Of a DNA stretch of 64,000 bases, positions 13,114 to 24,028 are shown one piece after another. The stretch is from positions 69,633,836 to 69,697,835 of the forward strand of contig OX419757.1 of NCBI GenBank assembly GCA_948567375.1. The letters are read 5' to 3'. Positions within the stretch are counted from its first letter, which is position 1, and every line of letters begins with the position of its first letter. The notes beneath the pieces are model-generated. The model was not told where the DNA came from. It did not search any database and saw only the letters and a list, made by a program, of their open reading frames with translations. Source of the stretch: Lunularia cruciata (Eukaryota > Streptophyta > Marchantiopsida > Lunulariales > Lunulariaceae). The position numbers and the translations under genes are program-made.

Positions 13114-14923
13114 AATATTAGTTCAATTGTGTAATAATTTGGAAAGAACCAATTGGTCTCACAACAATATAAGTTGGAGTTGATCAAAAACAATATAAAA
13201 TGTCACAATGATTACTATCTACTGCTTAGTATTTAAACTCTAGGGTAGAGTCATTTTGAGAAGAGGCTAATGTCACCTCACCAAGAAAACTAAAAAAGTC
13301 TAATAATTAGAAGTAATTATGCTCACTATAAATCTAATCCAAACTTTTTCTTGAATGTGATGGCTCATTTTTAGTGAAGGTCACTTTACCTCAAATTTCA
13401 CTCTCTTCCTCTTGTACAATTGGATTTTGGATTAATATTATTGAGACAATCATCCGTATTTAGATTCTTGTTTGCATCCCAGTTCTTGTTTGCATCACAA
13501 AGCTTATATGATATCAATAGCACTATGAAGTACTACAAGAAATATCCTAGAATGCACAAACAAAGAGGGAGTAGGATCCTCCAAGTGTCCAATCATCTTG
13601 ACAACTATGACAATGAAGTAACATTCAATTCTTCATAGAAAACACTATAACATAGGCTTGTGCATGTATGATTTTTTGTATATATAACTTGGTATTATAA
13701 TTAGTTGAAGATATTGTTTATATGGAGTTTAACCAAGCTTCTATATCACTCATAATTAACTAGATTTAGTCATAGTCAAGATAGAGAGTACTCTACTTAG
13801 GAGGAAGGTGAAAGAGTGAGCATCACTATTTTGAATTCTAATATTGACTATTGACTTTTTATTATTCTTGGATGTTTGGTTCTGCAATAGAGTTAGAATT
13901 TTTATGTCCTCTAGCTTTTTTGTTTGGATTTTTCTAGTCAAAGGATAACCAATGTGAAAAAATCCTTGACTTAGTTATTGGGTCAAGATAAAATTACATG
14001 CTTAGTGGATTATACCCATGAGTTTGGATATTACCTTAGACTTTTGAATTTATATTACATTTTTCCTAGTAATTTGAGTTATTTTGATACTTAGTAACTT
14101 TGGTGTGTAACTATTTCACAAGTATATAAACTAGAGGCAAGGAAGTACTCATTATCATTCCATTTGCATCTATCTTTCTCTCATTAAGTTCTTTAGCGAG
14201 TAATGACTTTAGTCTTGGAGGTACCTTGGAGGTGTGTGATGGATTTTTGATTCTTTGCCTTCTTAGTATACGGTGTGCTACCTAAATAGCCATTAGAGGT
14301 TTATTTTTCACAAGAGTCTTGAATAGATCATGTTGCTTAATCGTACAATCTCATGTTACTTTAAGATACCCATGTGTTTGGCAGTCTATTACTATATTGT
14401 CCTTGACCTTTGCAAAGCTCCTAAAGATTAATATTCTAGTTCCACAACAAATGATTCCACTCACTCAAGTACTTTAGCTCTTATGTCAAGATTCTTCACT
14501 TCTACTCAATTAAGCATACAATCATTCATACAAGGCATAGATGAGTATACATAGACCAACTCAATTGTCTTGATGGTATAAACTTCATTTACTAGAAAAG
14601 AAGGACATATCAAATGAATATGGTGAACATCAGGCCAACAATTTTTATACATTTCCTACTTAGCTTAGAAAGAAATCCAATGGCCAAAATGTCTTAGAGA
14701 TCTTCTAATCACATATCTTCCTCATTAATCCTATCTTTATTGTATCTTAATCTAATCTAAAGTAGGCATGGTTCACATGGAATGGCTTCCTTAGTCTCTT
14801 GTCTTTACCACCATTTTGTCTTGTAGGTGTCTACAAAAGATTGTGTTTGACTAAGTTTGACAAGTATGTACATGTATAAAGAACCTTGTGTTATGATCAC
14901 AAGGTCCATCCCATATTGTAATA
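13114..14923. other. AT-rich sequence without recognisable feature
   Basis: No protein-like reading frame. A TATA-like 'agtatataaactagagg' near 14120 followed by 'ctctcatt' could be an LTR or promoter relic, but nothing downstream supports a gene. Confidence 0.5.
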
Positions 14924-15215
14924 TCAATAGCTAGACATATGATCTAGAGCTAAAATTTGGTTTGGTAACATTTGAGAGGATGTTATACATGATGTACTAA
15001 GTAGATTAGACAGAGGTATCACCAAAAGAGTACATCTACTAATAGGTCAAAAATTGAAACATGCTTGAAGACTTTAGAATCAATAGCTAGATATATGATC
15101 TAAAGGTAGAATTTGGGTTGGTGATATCTGGAAGGATGGTACACATAATGGATGAAGTAGATTAGGTAGAAGGTATCACCAAAAGAGCACTTTCTACTAA
15201 TAGTGCAGAAACCAA
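14924..15215. repeat. Tandem duplication of about 156 bp
   Basis: Two adjacent diverged copies begin 'atcaatagctaga.atatgatct' at about 14924 and 15081. Both run through 'tatcaccaaaagag' and 'tctactaata'. Differences are mainly transitions. Confidence 0.7.
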
Positions 15216-15700
15216 AATAGGCCTAAATGGATGAATTAGGCCTCAAAATATGCAGATTCACCCCAATAGAGGAAAAGCTGGCCTTCCCTTCCCCTTGATT
15301 TGTCTCACGGAGAGCTTTCCAATGGTACCTTACCCACGTGATTTTAAGATTTGTACAAGAAGATTCCCTAAAAGATTCCCTATAGTCAAAGCCTGTTCGA
15401 CCAACCAGATGGGACCCAAATTGACATGTCACCCATCCAAGCAAGTAATCTAAGGGTGGAGCTTACCTATAGGTCACCTATCTATGTACCTAATCCTATT
15501 GTGGAGCATCCTTGGAGGAGATCCCCTTTGGGCTATATAATAAGGAGAAGGTGCTCCCTTGAGGCACCAAAGTTTGAGTGTGAAACCTATGTTTTTCTCT
15601 TTTGTGTTTCTCTACTATCTTCAGAATATTACACATACTAACTATGAGATGTATCATAATATTTCTTTATTGAGTGAATTTTTGATTGTATTGTATGAAG
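15216..15700 (+). promoter_or_regulatory. LTR- or promoter-like segment with TATA box
   Basis: A slightly GC-richer stretch contains 'gggctatataataagg' near 15530, followed about 30 bp later by a possible transcript start zone and a pyrimidine-rich leader ('ttttctcttttgtgtttctc'). It resembles the 3' half of an LTR, but no partner copy or coding region was found. Confidence 0.3.
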
Positions 15701-17880
15701 TTAATTGATGATTGTTTGTACAAGGTCATTACTTGTTTGCTTCACAATTTGATGGTACTTGCAACAAACTACCCTCTCCTTTGCATATTTGGATGAGCTC
15801 TTTGAGCTCCTCCTTGTGACCACCAACTTCTTGTATAAAATTGGTTTGCATTTCATGGAACTTGGAGGTGGTGTGGGCAAGCAGCTTGACATAGAACATC
15901 TTGAGTTGGTCTTTTGTATAGATCTTTCTCTCCAATGCATCAATTTGCATCTTGAGGTCCTTCAATTTCATATGATGTGGGTATTTAATTGTTATTCATT
16001 CCAATTGCTTAAGAAGTTAAGTAGTAGTATGCTCTAACATTATGAGTAGACATGCTCATTTTTTCTCCAAGTTTGAATCCTCACTTTGGAGCTCTACAAT
16101 CACTTCATCACAAACGTTTGCCTTTAGCTCATCTTCCTTCTCCTTTTGATGCTTCAGGCTTGTAGTGAGTTCCACACAAAGGTCTATAATCTCTTTGTCA
16201 TTCTTATAGCATGCTTTGGTTGCAACGATCTTGATCCATGCTTCTTCCAACTCCATCTATATTGACACCACTTCTTTATCTTATGCTTGTATTTGGTCAA
16301 CTTGTCTTGTTTGTTGTTGGAACACCTTATTGTTGAGATTATTGATATTTGCTTTCATCTTCTATAAGATTGTCTTGTTCTTCTTCCACCATGCTATCTT
16401 GTCCGTTGGTATTTCTCCAATATCTGGTCTTTCTCTTGAGAATGATCTCAATCTCAAGCTTTTCCTTGATCCTTGGCACACAATTGAGCCAACTGGTGTA
16501 GATGTTGTATGAGTGTTATTATAAAAATATGGAGTTTAGCAACAAAAGTAGTAGGGCTAACAAAGTAGCAAATAAGACAAATTAGCCTAGTATACTCTAG
16601 AAGTATATAGGAATTTTCTTGGGAAGCTTCATGGCTAGCTTAGCTTGCATCTCAAGTAAGTAAGCTTCTTGAGAAGCTTCCTAAGTAACTTGGCTTGCAC
16701 TCCAAGAAAGTGGCTCAAAGAAACTTCTTGAGAAGCTTCTCAAGAGCCTTGTATGATGCTTATAAATATAAGAGCCGAAGCTCATGCTATGCATTTGGAG
16801 TTTTCCCTCATTCAAGTGTTTCAATGTGAGCGTCCATTCTCCTATTTCTCTCCTTGATCTTGGTCTTTTACAATTATGGTATGGTCTCTGATTGAAGTTC
16901 CTTGTAGAATAACATGAATTCCTCCAAAGCCTTCATCATTTATGTAACCATGTTAATAGTGTATACCGCCATCAATTATGGAAGTGAGTTGCTATCATAT
17001 TTATATATCATATGATGTCCTCTATTGTGTTGATAATCTTCATCTATTCATTGCTTGCTAGCCATTGATCCGCAAGTTGATCCTTAGGATCCTTCTCTAT
17101 CTTCTTGTGTGTTATGGCCGTGTCGTTGGCTGCACTTGCATCTTTCCTCTTGTTTTGTGGTTGCTCCCATGTGGACTGCTTTTACTTCAATCTTAAGCCT
17201 TTTGTCCTTTGTGGATGGTTTTCAATAACATTCATGATCATTTTGACTTTTGGGGTGGCCTTACTTGTCATCATTAGCACCTAGGATGACATTGAGGATT
17301 GTGGTAGCTTTCTTTGTTGTCTACTTCAACTTTGCAATAAGAACTTCTTTGTCTTCTCTTGTCATTGTGTTCTCCTTAGCCGGAGAGCCACCCATGTCTT
17401 CATATTTGTTGTTTTGTTGGGACAACTTAACTTTGTCATTAGGCTTTCTCATGTACATTGTGTGTGTGTTATTGGTTCAGACAACTATGCTTTATTGTTT
17501 GAGTCTCTAACATTTCCTTTGTCCTCCAAGATAGTTGACAAGCTATTGTTTTTAGATCCATTAGTACTCTTGGAGATGGTTTCCCACAATCCAAGGTGGT
17601 TTGTGATCCACGGCGACCTACTTTGTCCATGTTTTCTATATTTCCTTTGTTTCTCTCATTTTCTCCTCTATTTCCATTTTCTTTTGAAGATACATCTATC
17701 ACTTGGGCAGTTTGTTTTGCTTCTTGGAGGTCTTACTTTGCGTCATGCGGCTATTGTCTTCTTTTAAGTGCTCAATGTGTTCTAGTACATGTGTATTTGT
17801 GCAAACTTCCTATAGCCTGTATATGGAATGACCAAGTGTCATCTATCTTTGTAATATTCCGATAAGAATAGATTGGGTCC
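15700..17880 (-). pseudogene. Decayed coiled-coil ORF remnants, minus strand
   Basis: Several minus-strand frames are rich in Lys/Glu and helix-forming: LKDLKMQIDALERKI near 15.95 kb, ELEEAWIKIVATKACYKN and HQKEKEDELKANV near 16.2 kb, and a basic KENGNRGENERNKGN stretch near 17.68 kb. The first resembles the plus-strand remnant at 0.3-0.9 kb. An LTR-like repeat interrupts the set at about 16.53-16.88 kb. Frames are short and broken. The parent is unknown; a gag-like ORF of a non-autonomous element is one possibility. Confidence 0.4.
16530..16880 (+). repeat. LTR-like repeat, copy C (opposite orientation)
   Basis: It carries the same landmarks as copies A and B, now on the plus strand: repeated 'gaagcttc' blocks, 'cttataaatataag' as a TATA box, 'ttttccctcattcaagtg' and 'ctatttctctcc'. 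About 16877 onward reads TGGTATGGTCTCTG, again similar to an initiator-Met primer binding site. It could be a solo LTR or the 5' end of an element that has otherwise decayed. Confidence 0.45.
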
Positions 17881-18124
17881 TTCAAGGATATAAGTTGAAG
17901 ATGATTAAAAATGAAATAAAATATCTATTATTTTGTGTTTAATCACATTATAATAGATAATATCTTGTGGGTAGAGTCATTCTCAAAAGAGAATAATATC
18001 GTTACTTGCGTTACTAAAAAATAAATCAAAATTAATCACACTCACTACAAATTTATTATAAATTACAATTATTCATCTATAATGAAAGTCACATCAAGTA
18101 TTCAAATATGTTCAAATATGAACA

Positions 18125-18171
18125 GCACGTGAGTCGCGTTCCAAACAGCGTCCAGACTCAGACTCACGTGC
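18125..18171. promoter_or_regulatory. Inverted pair of G-boxes
   Basis: GCACGTGAGTC at 18125-18135 is matched exactly by its reverse complement GACTCACGTGC at 18161-18171, giving two CACGTG G-boxes in mirror orientation. They lie about 530-570 bp upstream of the HMG-box start codon, at the point where composition shifts from AT-rich desert to gene island. bZIP or bHLH binding is the usual reading of such sites; regulation of this gene is inferred. Confidence 0.5.
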
Positions 18172-18346
18172 CGTGTCACGCACCGTGCAAAAGATAACGG
18201 GTTGCTTATTATCCACGGCCTGCGGGCCGGCCCGGCCGGGTCGAGAAGTGGAACTGGAGCGAGCGGGAAACCAGCCCGCAGTATCTTAGTTCATTGTTAC
18301 TCGCGTGAATCCGAGTTACCAACATACTTAGACAAAACCTCGAAAC

Positions 18347-18357
18347 TAGCCGTTGGG
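18347..18357 (-). promoter_or_regulatory. MSA-type mitotic promoter element
   Basis: The minus strand reads CCCAACGGCTA, a full match to the plant mitosis-specific activator consensus YCYAACGGYYA bound by three-repeat MYB factors. It lies about 340 bp upstream of the start codon of a 3xHMG-box gene, a family known in Arabidopsis for mitotic expression. A second AACGG core occurs at about 18196-18200. Confidence 0.55.
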
Positions 18358-18697
18358 TCGTTGCGTTACAATACTGTGCCCGATGGTAGCATATTCAAAA
18401 TTCAAATCCTTAATCGTCGGATTCACGTGTGATCGCTGAGTCGTCGTCCCGCCTCTCTCTCCACGGACCAGAGGCACTTTTGTTCACGAAGACTCTATTC
18501 CAAGTTTCAGTTGTGAATTATCACTCCACAAATCTTTCCCCATTCGTGCGGGTGGGCTAAACTTTGTCGAGCCTCTTTTCGGCGGTGGTGAATTGAGTTT
18601 TGCCTTGCCACTTGTGAGCGGAGACGAGAGCGTTTTGTGGGTGGTAATTTTGAGCCGAATTTTGATTGTGAGTGGTGGATCGAGAGATTGAATCATC

Positions 18698-21158
18698 ATG
18701 CCTCCCCGAGCGAAGAGGAATGCGGGTCCGAAGGCAGCAGCAGAGGTGAGTGCTGTTGACAGTGAGAAGGAGAATTTTGGGGCTGCCAGAACTTCACAGG
18801 CCCAGAATGCGTCGCTGGCGGACGAGTTAGAGGAGATGATGAAGAAGTTGAACTTGGTAAGTGCTGAGAAGGAGAAGGCACTTTCTCTCGTGAAGGAGCG
18901 CGAGGCGGAGATTGAGCTGAAGAATGCGGAGGAGGTCAGACTGCAGGGGCTCCTTTCAGCTAAGGAGCAAGAGCAGAAAAAGCTTGCCGAGAAAGTCCGG
19001 AAACTTCAAAAGATAAAGGAATTTCACCCCACCATTGTAAGACTCGCGTTTGTTTCGACTGTCAAATACTAGTGGATGAGAGGCTGATAATGAGATATAT
19101 TTTGCTGACCAGTTTTATGTTTGGATGTTTTGTTAGGATGTTCCTACTGAGACTGCAGCTGGAAGCAAGGATGCGAAGAAGAAGAAGGAAGCCAAGAAGG
19201 ACAAAGTGAAGAGGCCAATGACTCCGTTCATGATGTGGTGCAAGGAACAGCGCCACCAGGTGAGTAAACTGGTACAGAGTCGTTTTTTCACTTAGCCATG
19301 ACTATGCTCCTAGTGGGTCTGTTTGCTCCTCTGTCCAATATACACGAACTGCAGTCTGATCCGGGAATTGTGACTCCCATTGAAATTTCTGCAGATCAAG
19401 GAAGAGAATCCAGAAGCGTCGTTTGCTGAGATGAGCAGGCTGCTGAGTGAGAAGTGGAAGACAGTGTCTGACGTCGAGAAAGAGCCTTACGTTGAACGCT
19501 ATAAAATCGAGAAGGATGTATACTTGAAGGTGGGCCCTGTCACCCAGATATTTCGTACTAACCTGAGGCGTAAGCACCTGCTTGTGTGCCATCGCAGCCA
19601 TTTTTGTATTGCCTTCTCAAATGAATTTCTTTCCCCCGCTTTCAGATTATCGGGAATGAGAAGCGCGAGGTCGAAGCTATGAAGCTTTTCCAAGACGAAC
19701 AAAACAAGAAGAACGCAATGGAGCTTCTCGAGCAGTATCTCCAATTTAAGAAGGTCTGTCCTTGTCGATTCTGTAGTTGGTCAATACCCCATGCACAACA
19801 CTGTCAGGTCCCGCTTGTATGAACCCAACGTCCTGGACGGAACTAACATCTGCTCCCGTTATGTCTCAGGAAGAGGTCGACGATGGGAAGAAGAAGAAGA
19901 AAGAGAAAGACCCATTGAAACCCAAGAAGCCGACATCTGGGTTTTTCGTCTTTGCAAATGAGCGCCGACCTGCGATGCTTGCCGAGAAGATGAAAATCAC
20001 AGAGGTGAGAAGATTTGATTGGATGATAGCTACAATGGTGACTTACATAATCCTAGTTGTTAACCAGTATTCTCTGCTACTGAGCATTGCAAGTTATACA
20101 GATTGGAAGGAAACTTGGAGAGGAGTGGAAGGCACTTGGCGAGAATCAAAAGCGACCTTACGAGGCTGAGGCAGCCAAAGATAAAGCCCGCTACGCCACT
20201 GAACTCGAGGCATACAAACTCAAGAAAGCAGGGGTACGAATATAAGCATCTCCCATACGACGAATGAATCCCTCAAGGCATATATAGTAGTCGATTGTTA
20301 AAAGTAGTAGTTTACTCAACGATAAAGTTTCCAAAATGTAGTTGTGATTTGTTACACAAGATCTGTGATACTACAGGAAATGAAGGAAGCCGAAGATCAG
20401 AGCAAACTGCAAGCCAAGGTCGTGAAAGCGCAGGCCTTGCAGCTCCTTAAACATAAGGAGGAAATCGACCAAGTGAAGAAGGTCAGCTAACCCAACAAAC
20501 CTGCTCTCTTGTTTCAACCTTGGAACTTCCGGATGATGACGACTTTTCCTGCTCTCTACCAAGTGTTTCTTCTGCGCTTCAAATCTCATGCCTGTGGTTG
20601 TGCCTTCAGAACCTGAAGGACGAGAAGCTGAAGAAGAGAAAGGACAAGGCTCCGGTCGATCCCAACAAGCCGAAGAAGCCTCTGTCGTCTTACTTGCTGT
20701 TCACGTAAGCGTGACTTGTCCATTTAAACGTATTTTCTGTAAAGATTGTGCTTCTCGTTTCAAGGCCGTGTCTCTCCGACTCATGAATCGTTTGTATTTG
20801 ATCAGCATGGAGAACAGGAAGTTGATCCAGCAGGAGAAACCTGGCGCAACCTTCACTGAGATAAATGCTACCATGGCCATCAGATGGCAGGTATGTCTCA
20901 CTGCTTTGTTTGGCGACAAGATATTTCAATGGCATAGGAGAGGAAATGCTGTATCTTCACATAGTAACATTCAAGTCCAACCTCATTTAAGCTTATGCAT
21001 TTCTCTTTTATCTCGTTGTTGACTTGATGTCGCTACTACTATTTCAGGAGCTCCCTGAGGCTCAAAAGCAAGTCTGGACAAACAAGGCTAACACCGCTCG
21101 AGATACCTACAAGCTGGCACTTGAAGAGTACAACAAGCAGGTCCCTGTATCCGCATAG
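18698..21158 (+). CDS. Three-HMG-box chromatin protein (3xHMG-box / HMGB6-HMGB13 type)
   Basis: Ten exons: 18698-19036, 19137-19259, 19395-19529, 19646-19753, 19870-20004, 20102-20233, 20377-20481, 20610-20704, 20806-20890 and 21048-21158. All introns are GT-AG, phases close, and the product is 455 aa, close to the roughly 450 aa of Arabidopsis 3xHMG-box proteins. The N-terminal third is basic and then coiled-coil (ELEEMMKKLNLVSAEKEKA). HMG boxes follow at about residues 137-205 (KRPMTPFMMWCKEQR), 250-318 (PKKPTSGFFVFANERRP) and 375-443 (PKKPLSSYLLF). Lys-rich linkers separate them. Such proteins bend DNA without sequence preference and associate with mitotic chromosomes. The start is the first ATG of an open exon, with no competing upstream ATG in frame. 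Confidence 0.95.
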
Positions 21159-22187
21159 TACTGTGGAATGCGGCATACACGAGTAGGTTGTCAAACGGAA
21201 CCGGGACTTATGTTCAAGCATTGTTGTTGAACACATGATGTCGAGCACGTCATCATACTCTGAAACACTTTGGTCAATTACATGTATAAAGGATGATACT
21301 CATTAACAAAATACTGTACCGGTTGAGATGCTTTATATTTCAGTTTGCAAAATTTTCAGCTTGGTCCATCTGAGACTACAGGTCTTCTTCATCCATGACC
21401 TGTTGCAATTTCAATCATGATCAAGTTTTGTATTTGAACCGAACGATGATCTTACGTTAGAGCGGAAAGCATCGTTGGTTCCACTATCAGTGGATGTGGA
21501 ATCTAATTAATGAGAACACAAATTGGGACATAGGACGAATAATTCAGACCATCTCCTTGAGCCCATCAAGCCCCACTGCAAAGTATAAATATATACTGCT
21601 CGTTGGTTCCACTATCAGTGGATGTGGAATCTAATTAATGAGAACACAAATTGGGACATAGGACGAATAATTCAGACCATCTCCTTGAGCCCATCAAGCC
21701 CCACTGCAAAGTGTAAATATATACTGCTCGTACAGGATGACCGGCATAATGCATGGCTTATCTTTATCCTCAAACTAAAATGGCATGCGAAACAGTTGCA
21801 GCGGACAAAAATTCTCCCTAAATACAGCGGTACAAAAGATTTTGTTGAATCTGGGTAGTGAGTAACGTGAAGTTGGATATTACACAGTGGAACAAGTGAA
21901 ACGTCGTGCTACATGGTGAAGATAAGTACGGTTACATACCGGCAAGTTTCATACTCTTGCTCACCAAATCCGTCTCAGTTCTTTTCCCTGGCCAAGCGAA
22001 GGTCATCTTCCTGGCAAATCTTTGGGTGAAACAGAAATTCCTTGGTAACCTTGTGGAGGGAGGTCTTGAGCACTATAAGTTTGCTCAGTTTTTTACATTC
22101 TGTGGTCAAAAGGAAAAAAATTGACTGGTTGCGATGTTTAATCTGAGAATGTTTCCATAGCATCAAAACTGATGTCTCCTGCTCCTC
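21159..22187. other. Convergent intergenic region with 3' ends of two genes
   Basis: It lies between the stop of the plus-strand HMG gene and the stop of the minus-strand glycosylase gene. It holds both 3' untranslated regions and the 128-bp duplication listed separately. No coding frame of interest. Confidence 0.6.
21473..21728. repeat. Recent 128-bp tandem duplication
   Basis: Units 21473-21600 and 21601-21728 are identical except for one base (aagtataaat versus aagtgtaaat). The near-identity means the duplication is recent. It lies just beyond the HMG-box gene's 3' end. Confidence 0.95.
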
Positions 22188-23012
22188 TCATGTATGTTTA
22201 TCTTGATGGGAAACTTTCACTAGAGGTACGGGCCAAACATATGGGAGCGAATCTGGCTCTGTCCATCCAAATTGTCCATAGTGCTCTGGTTCCTTCCTCA
22301 GCAGATTCGATCGATGGGAAGCGTGCACTGCATCGTCACCTGGACGAAACCAGGGGAAACCTTAATTTCAGGTTAATCACTTTGAACCAGGAAAAAGCAC
22401 GTGCACCAGTTGAAACATTCTCCTACACAAATGCCAACAGTTGGGGGAGGATTTGAAGAACTTGCCAAGCCATGGGGGCATGGTCGGAGCAGCGTCTGCC
22501 AAGAGAACAATGGGTTGTAGAAGAATGTTCCGACAGCCCCGACGCTCCCATTCCTCCAAGCACAGATTGTAATAAACAGCGAGTGCATCGCTATGGCCTC
22601 GCCACATTCGTACAACTGGCGCGTTCACCCAGCCTATTCGCTTCACTTTCTCCTCTGGCGGTGGAGCAATTGATGGGACTACGAGAAGTTCTTCAACAAT
22701 TGTTGATGGGTTGTTGAACAAGTGTTTCGGCGGAGATTCTGACGGCAGACCCCGATTCACTGAAGGAGGATTAGTGTTTATAACATTCAATATCTGCATA
22801 GCCTCAACTCTTTGTTTGCCCAAACGTCGCTTGTCCAAACATTGGATACTTCGTTCGAAGCTTGGATATGGCAAGAACGTGTTCAATGCACGTATCTGCA
22901 GCCTAGGCCTAGACCTTGGTTGGTGCGAGCTGCTGGGCAATAGCTTCCTCGAGATCGGAGCGTAGTTGTGGAGTGAGGACAATGTCAATTGTACAGAACC
23001 CAATCGAGCCAT
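22188..23012 (-). CDS. Pyrimidine-dimer DNA glycosylase (T4 endonuclease V-like), organelle-targeted
   Basis: Exons 23012-22466 and 22339-22188 give 232 aa. The core matches the Pyr_excise family: NTFLPYPSFERSIQCLDKRR, LGKQRVEAMQILN, GWVNAPVVRMWRGH, PPWLGDDAVHASHRSNLLRK, EPEHYG and a DSLPYVWP C-terminus. These enzymes cut the glycosyl bond of UV-induced cyclobutane dimers and nick the backbone. Residues 1-42 are Ser/Arg-rich with almost no acidic residues, like a plastid or mitochondrial presequence; 'IRA' just before LNTFLP suits stromal cleavage. Compared with bacterial members there is an insertion of about 40 residues (79-125). The intron uses GC-AG ends (CTTG/GCAAGT ... CCAG/GTGACG); joined this way the conserved WLGD motif is restored in frame. 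A bacterial or organellar origin is inferred. Confidence 0.85.
22340..22465 (-). other. GC-AG intron in the glycosylase gene
   Basis: The donor reads G/GCAAGT and the acceptor TTTCGTCCAG/G. A GT donor here would leave the exon running on without the conserved C-terminus, whereas GC-AG splicing joins WLG to DDAVHASHRSN exactly where the family continues. GC-AG introns make up roughly one percent of plant introns. Confidence 0.8.
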
Positions 23013-24028
23013 GCTTCGACCTTCAACTCCGGAGAGACAAATTTACGTCATTCTCATTCTCGAAAGGCGAGAACATGGACATCGATGCAGTGATTGTATG
23101 ATCAATTCGGGAGGTATTCAGGAGGAACTGTATGAACAATTCAGGAGGAAGTGATTGGAAGTAGTAGTAGTGATTGGAAGTCGGGAGTAGATCCAGAGGA
23201 ACCGATGGTGATAGGAGATTCGTGAGGTGGCCATGAGATTAAGGCGGCCAAGTGGCAGCAAATTGAGGAAGGGAGTGAACAGAATGTGCCACCGCGAATA
23301 CGCTCCACGCTTACTTATGGATCAAGGAATGGTAAACACAAAATAGCACTGCTAACTACGGAGGCTCAACTTGGAGTGTTTCTCTAGAAGCCGGAAAGCT
23401 TCAAGTAATTGTAACAAAATTTCGTTCAATGATTGAACCAGAAGGCTTTGTTCGAACTCTTGCCGTATGGAGGCCTTGTGAGTTCGAAAACCATCACAGT
23501 AGATGCATGGGTCACTCGGAACACGGTGCATCTGAAACATACCACGAATTCGAGAACTTGCTGGTCCAGTGTGCATGAAACGAACGGTGTCTGTCACAAC
23601 ATTCGAGAGAAGTGATATACAGAATCTTACATTGTGTCAGACTCTCGGAAGGAGTTTGTAAGACGTCTTTTCGGCGAACATGGAAGTTGCAACACAGGTT
23701 AAGAGGTTTCTGCATAGGAACAATAGAGAAAAGGCGACCGCGTAGGATAACAAGTAGAATGGGACCATCAAGGCATACAAGGCAAAAACATAAGAGGTAA
23801 AATGGGGCCTGGCCCCAATAGTGTGAAAAAGGGGCTAAGCCCCACCAGGAACCGTAGGAACTTTGTGCATGTGCATACTTCTTCAAGGGTAACTTAAACT
23901 CGAATCGAGGAAGAGCACTGGGAGGAAACTCTGATATATGAGAGAGATGGATATTTTGCTTCGATAAGGGTTAATTTACATGAAATTGTACAAACCATTC
24001 ATTTCCTAGTAAAATTCTTTCAGGTGAA
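23013..24028. other. Upstream region of the glycosylase gene
   Basis: It lies between the glycosylase start and the stop of the JmjC gene, both on the minus strand, so it must contain the glycosylase promoter and the JmjC 3' UTR. A minus-strand frame ending at 23352 (LNEILLQLLEAFRLLEK) is protein-like for about 80 codons but unrecognised. Two small GC-rich palindromes (ggggcctggcccc, ggggctaagcccc) occur near 23803 and 23832. Confidence 0.4.

Noticed and set aside
23352..23597. 81-codon minus-strand ORF with LNEILLQLLEAFRLLEK
   Set aside because: Helical wording but no family resemblance, no start context and no partner exon; mentioned only as part of the intergenic region.
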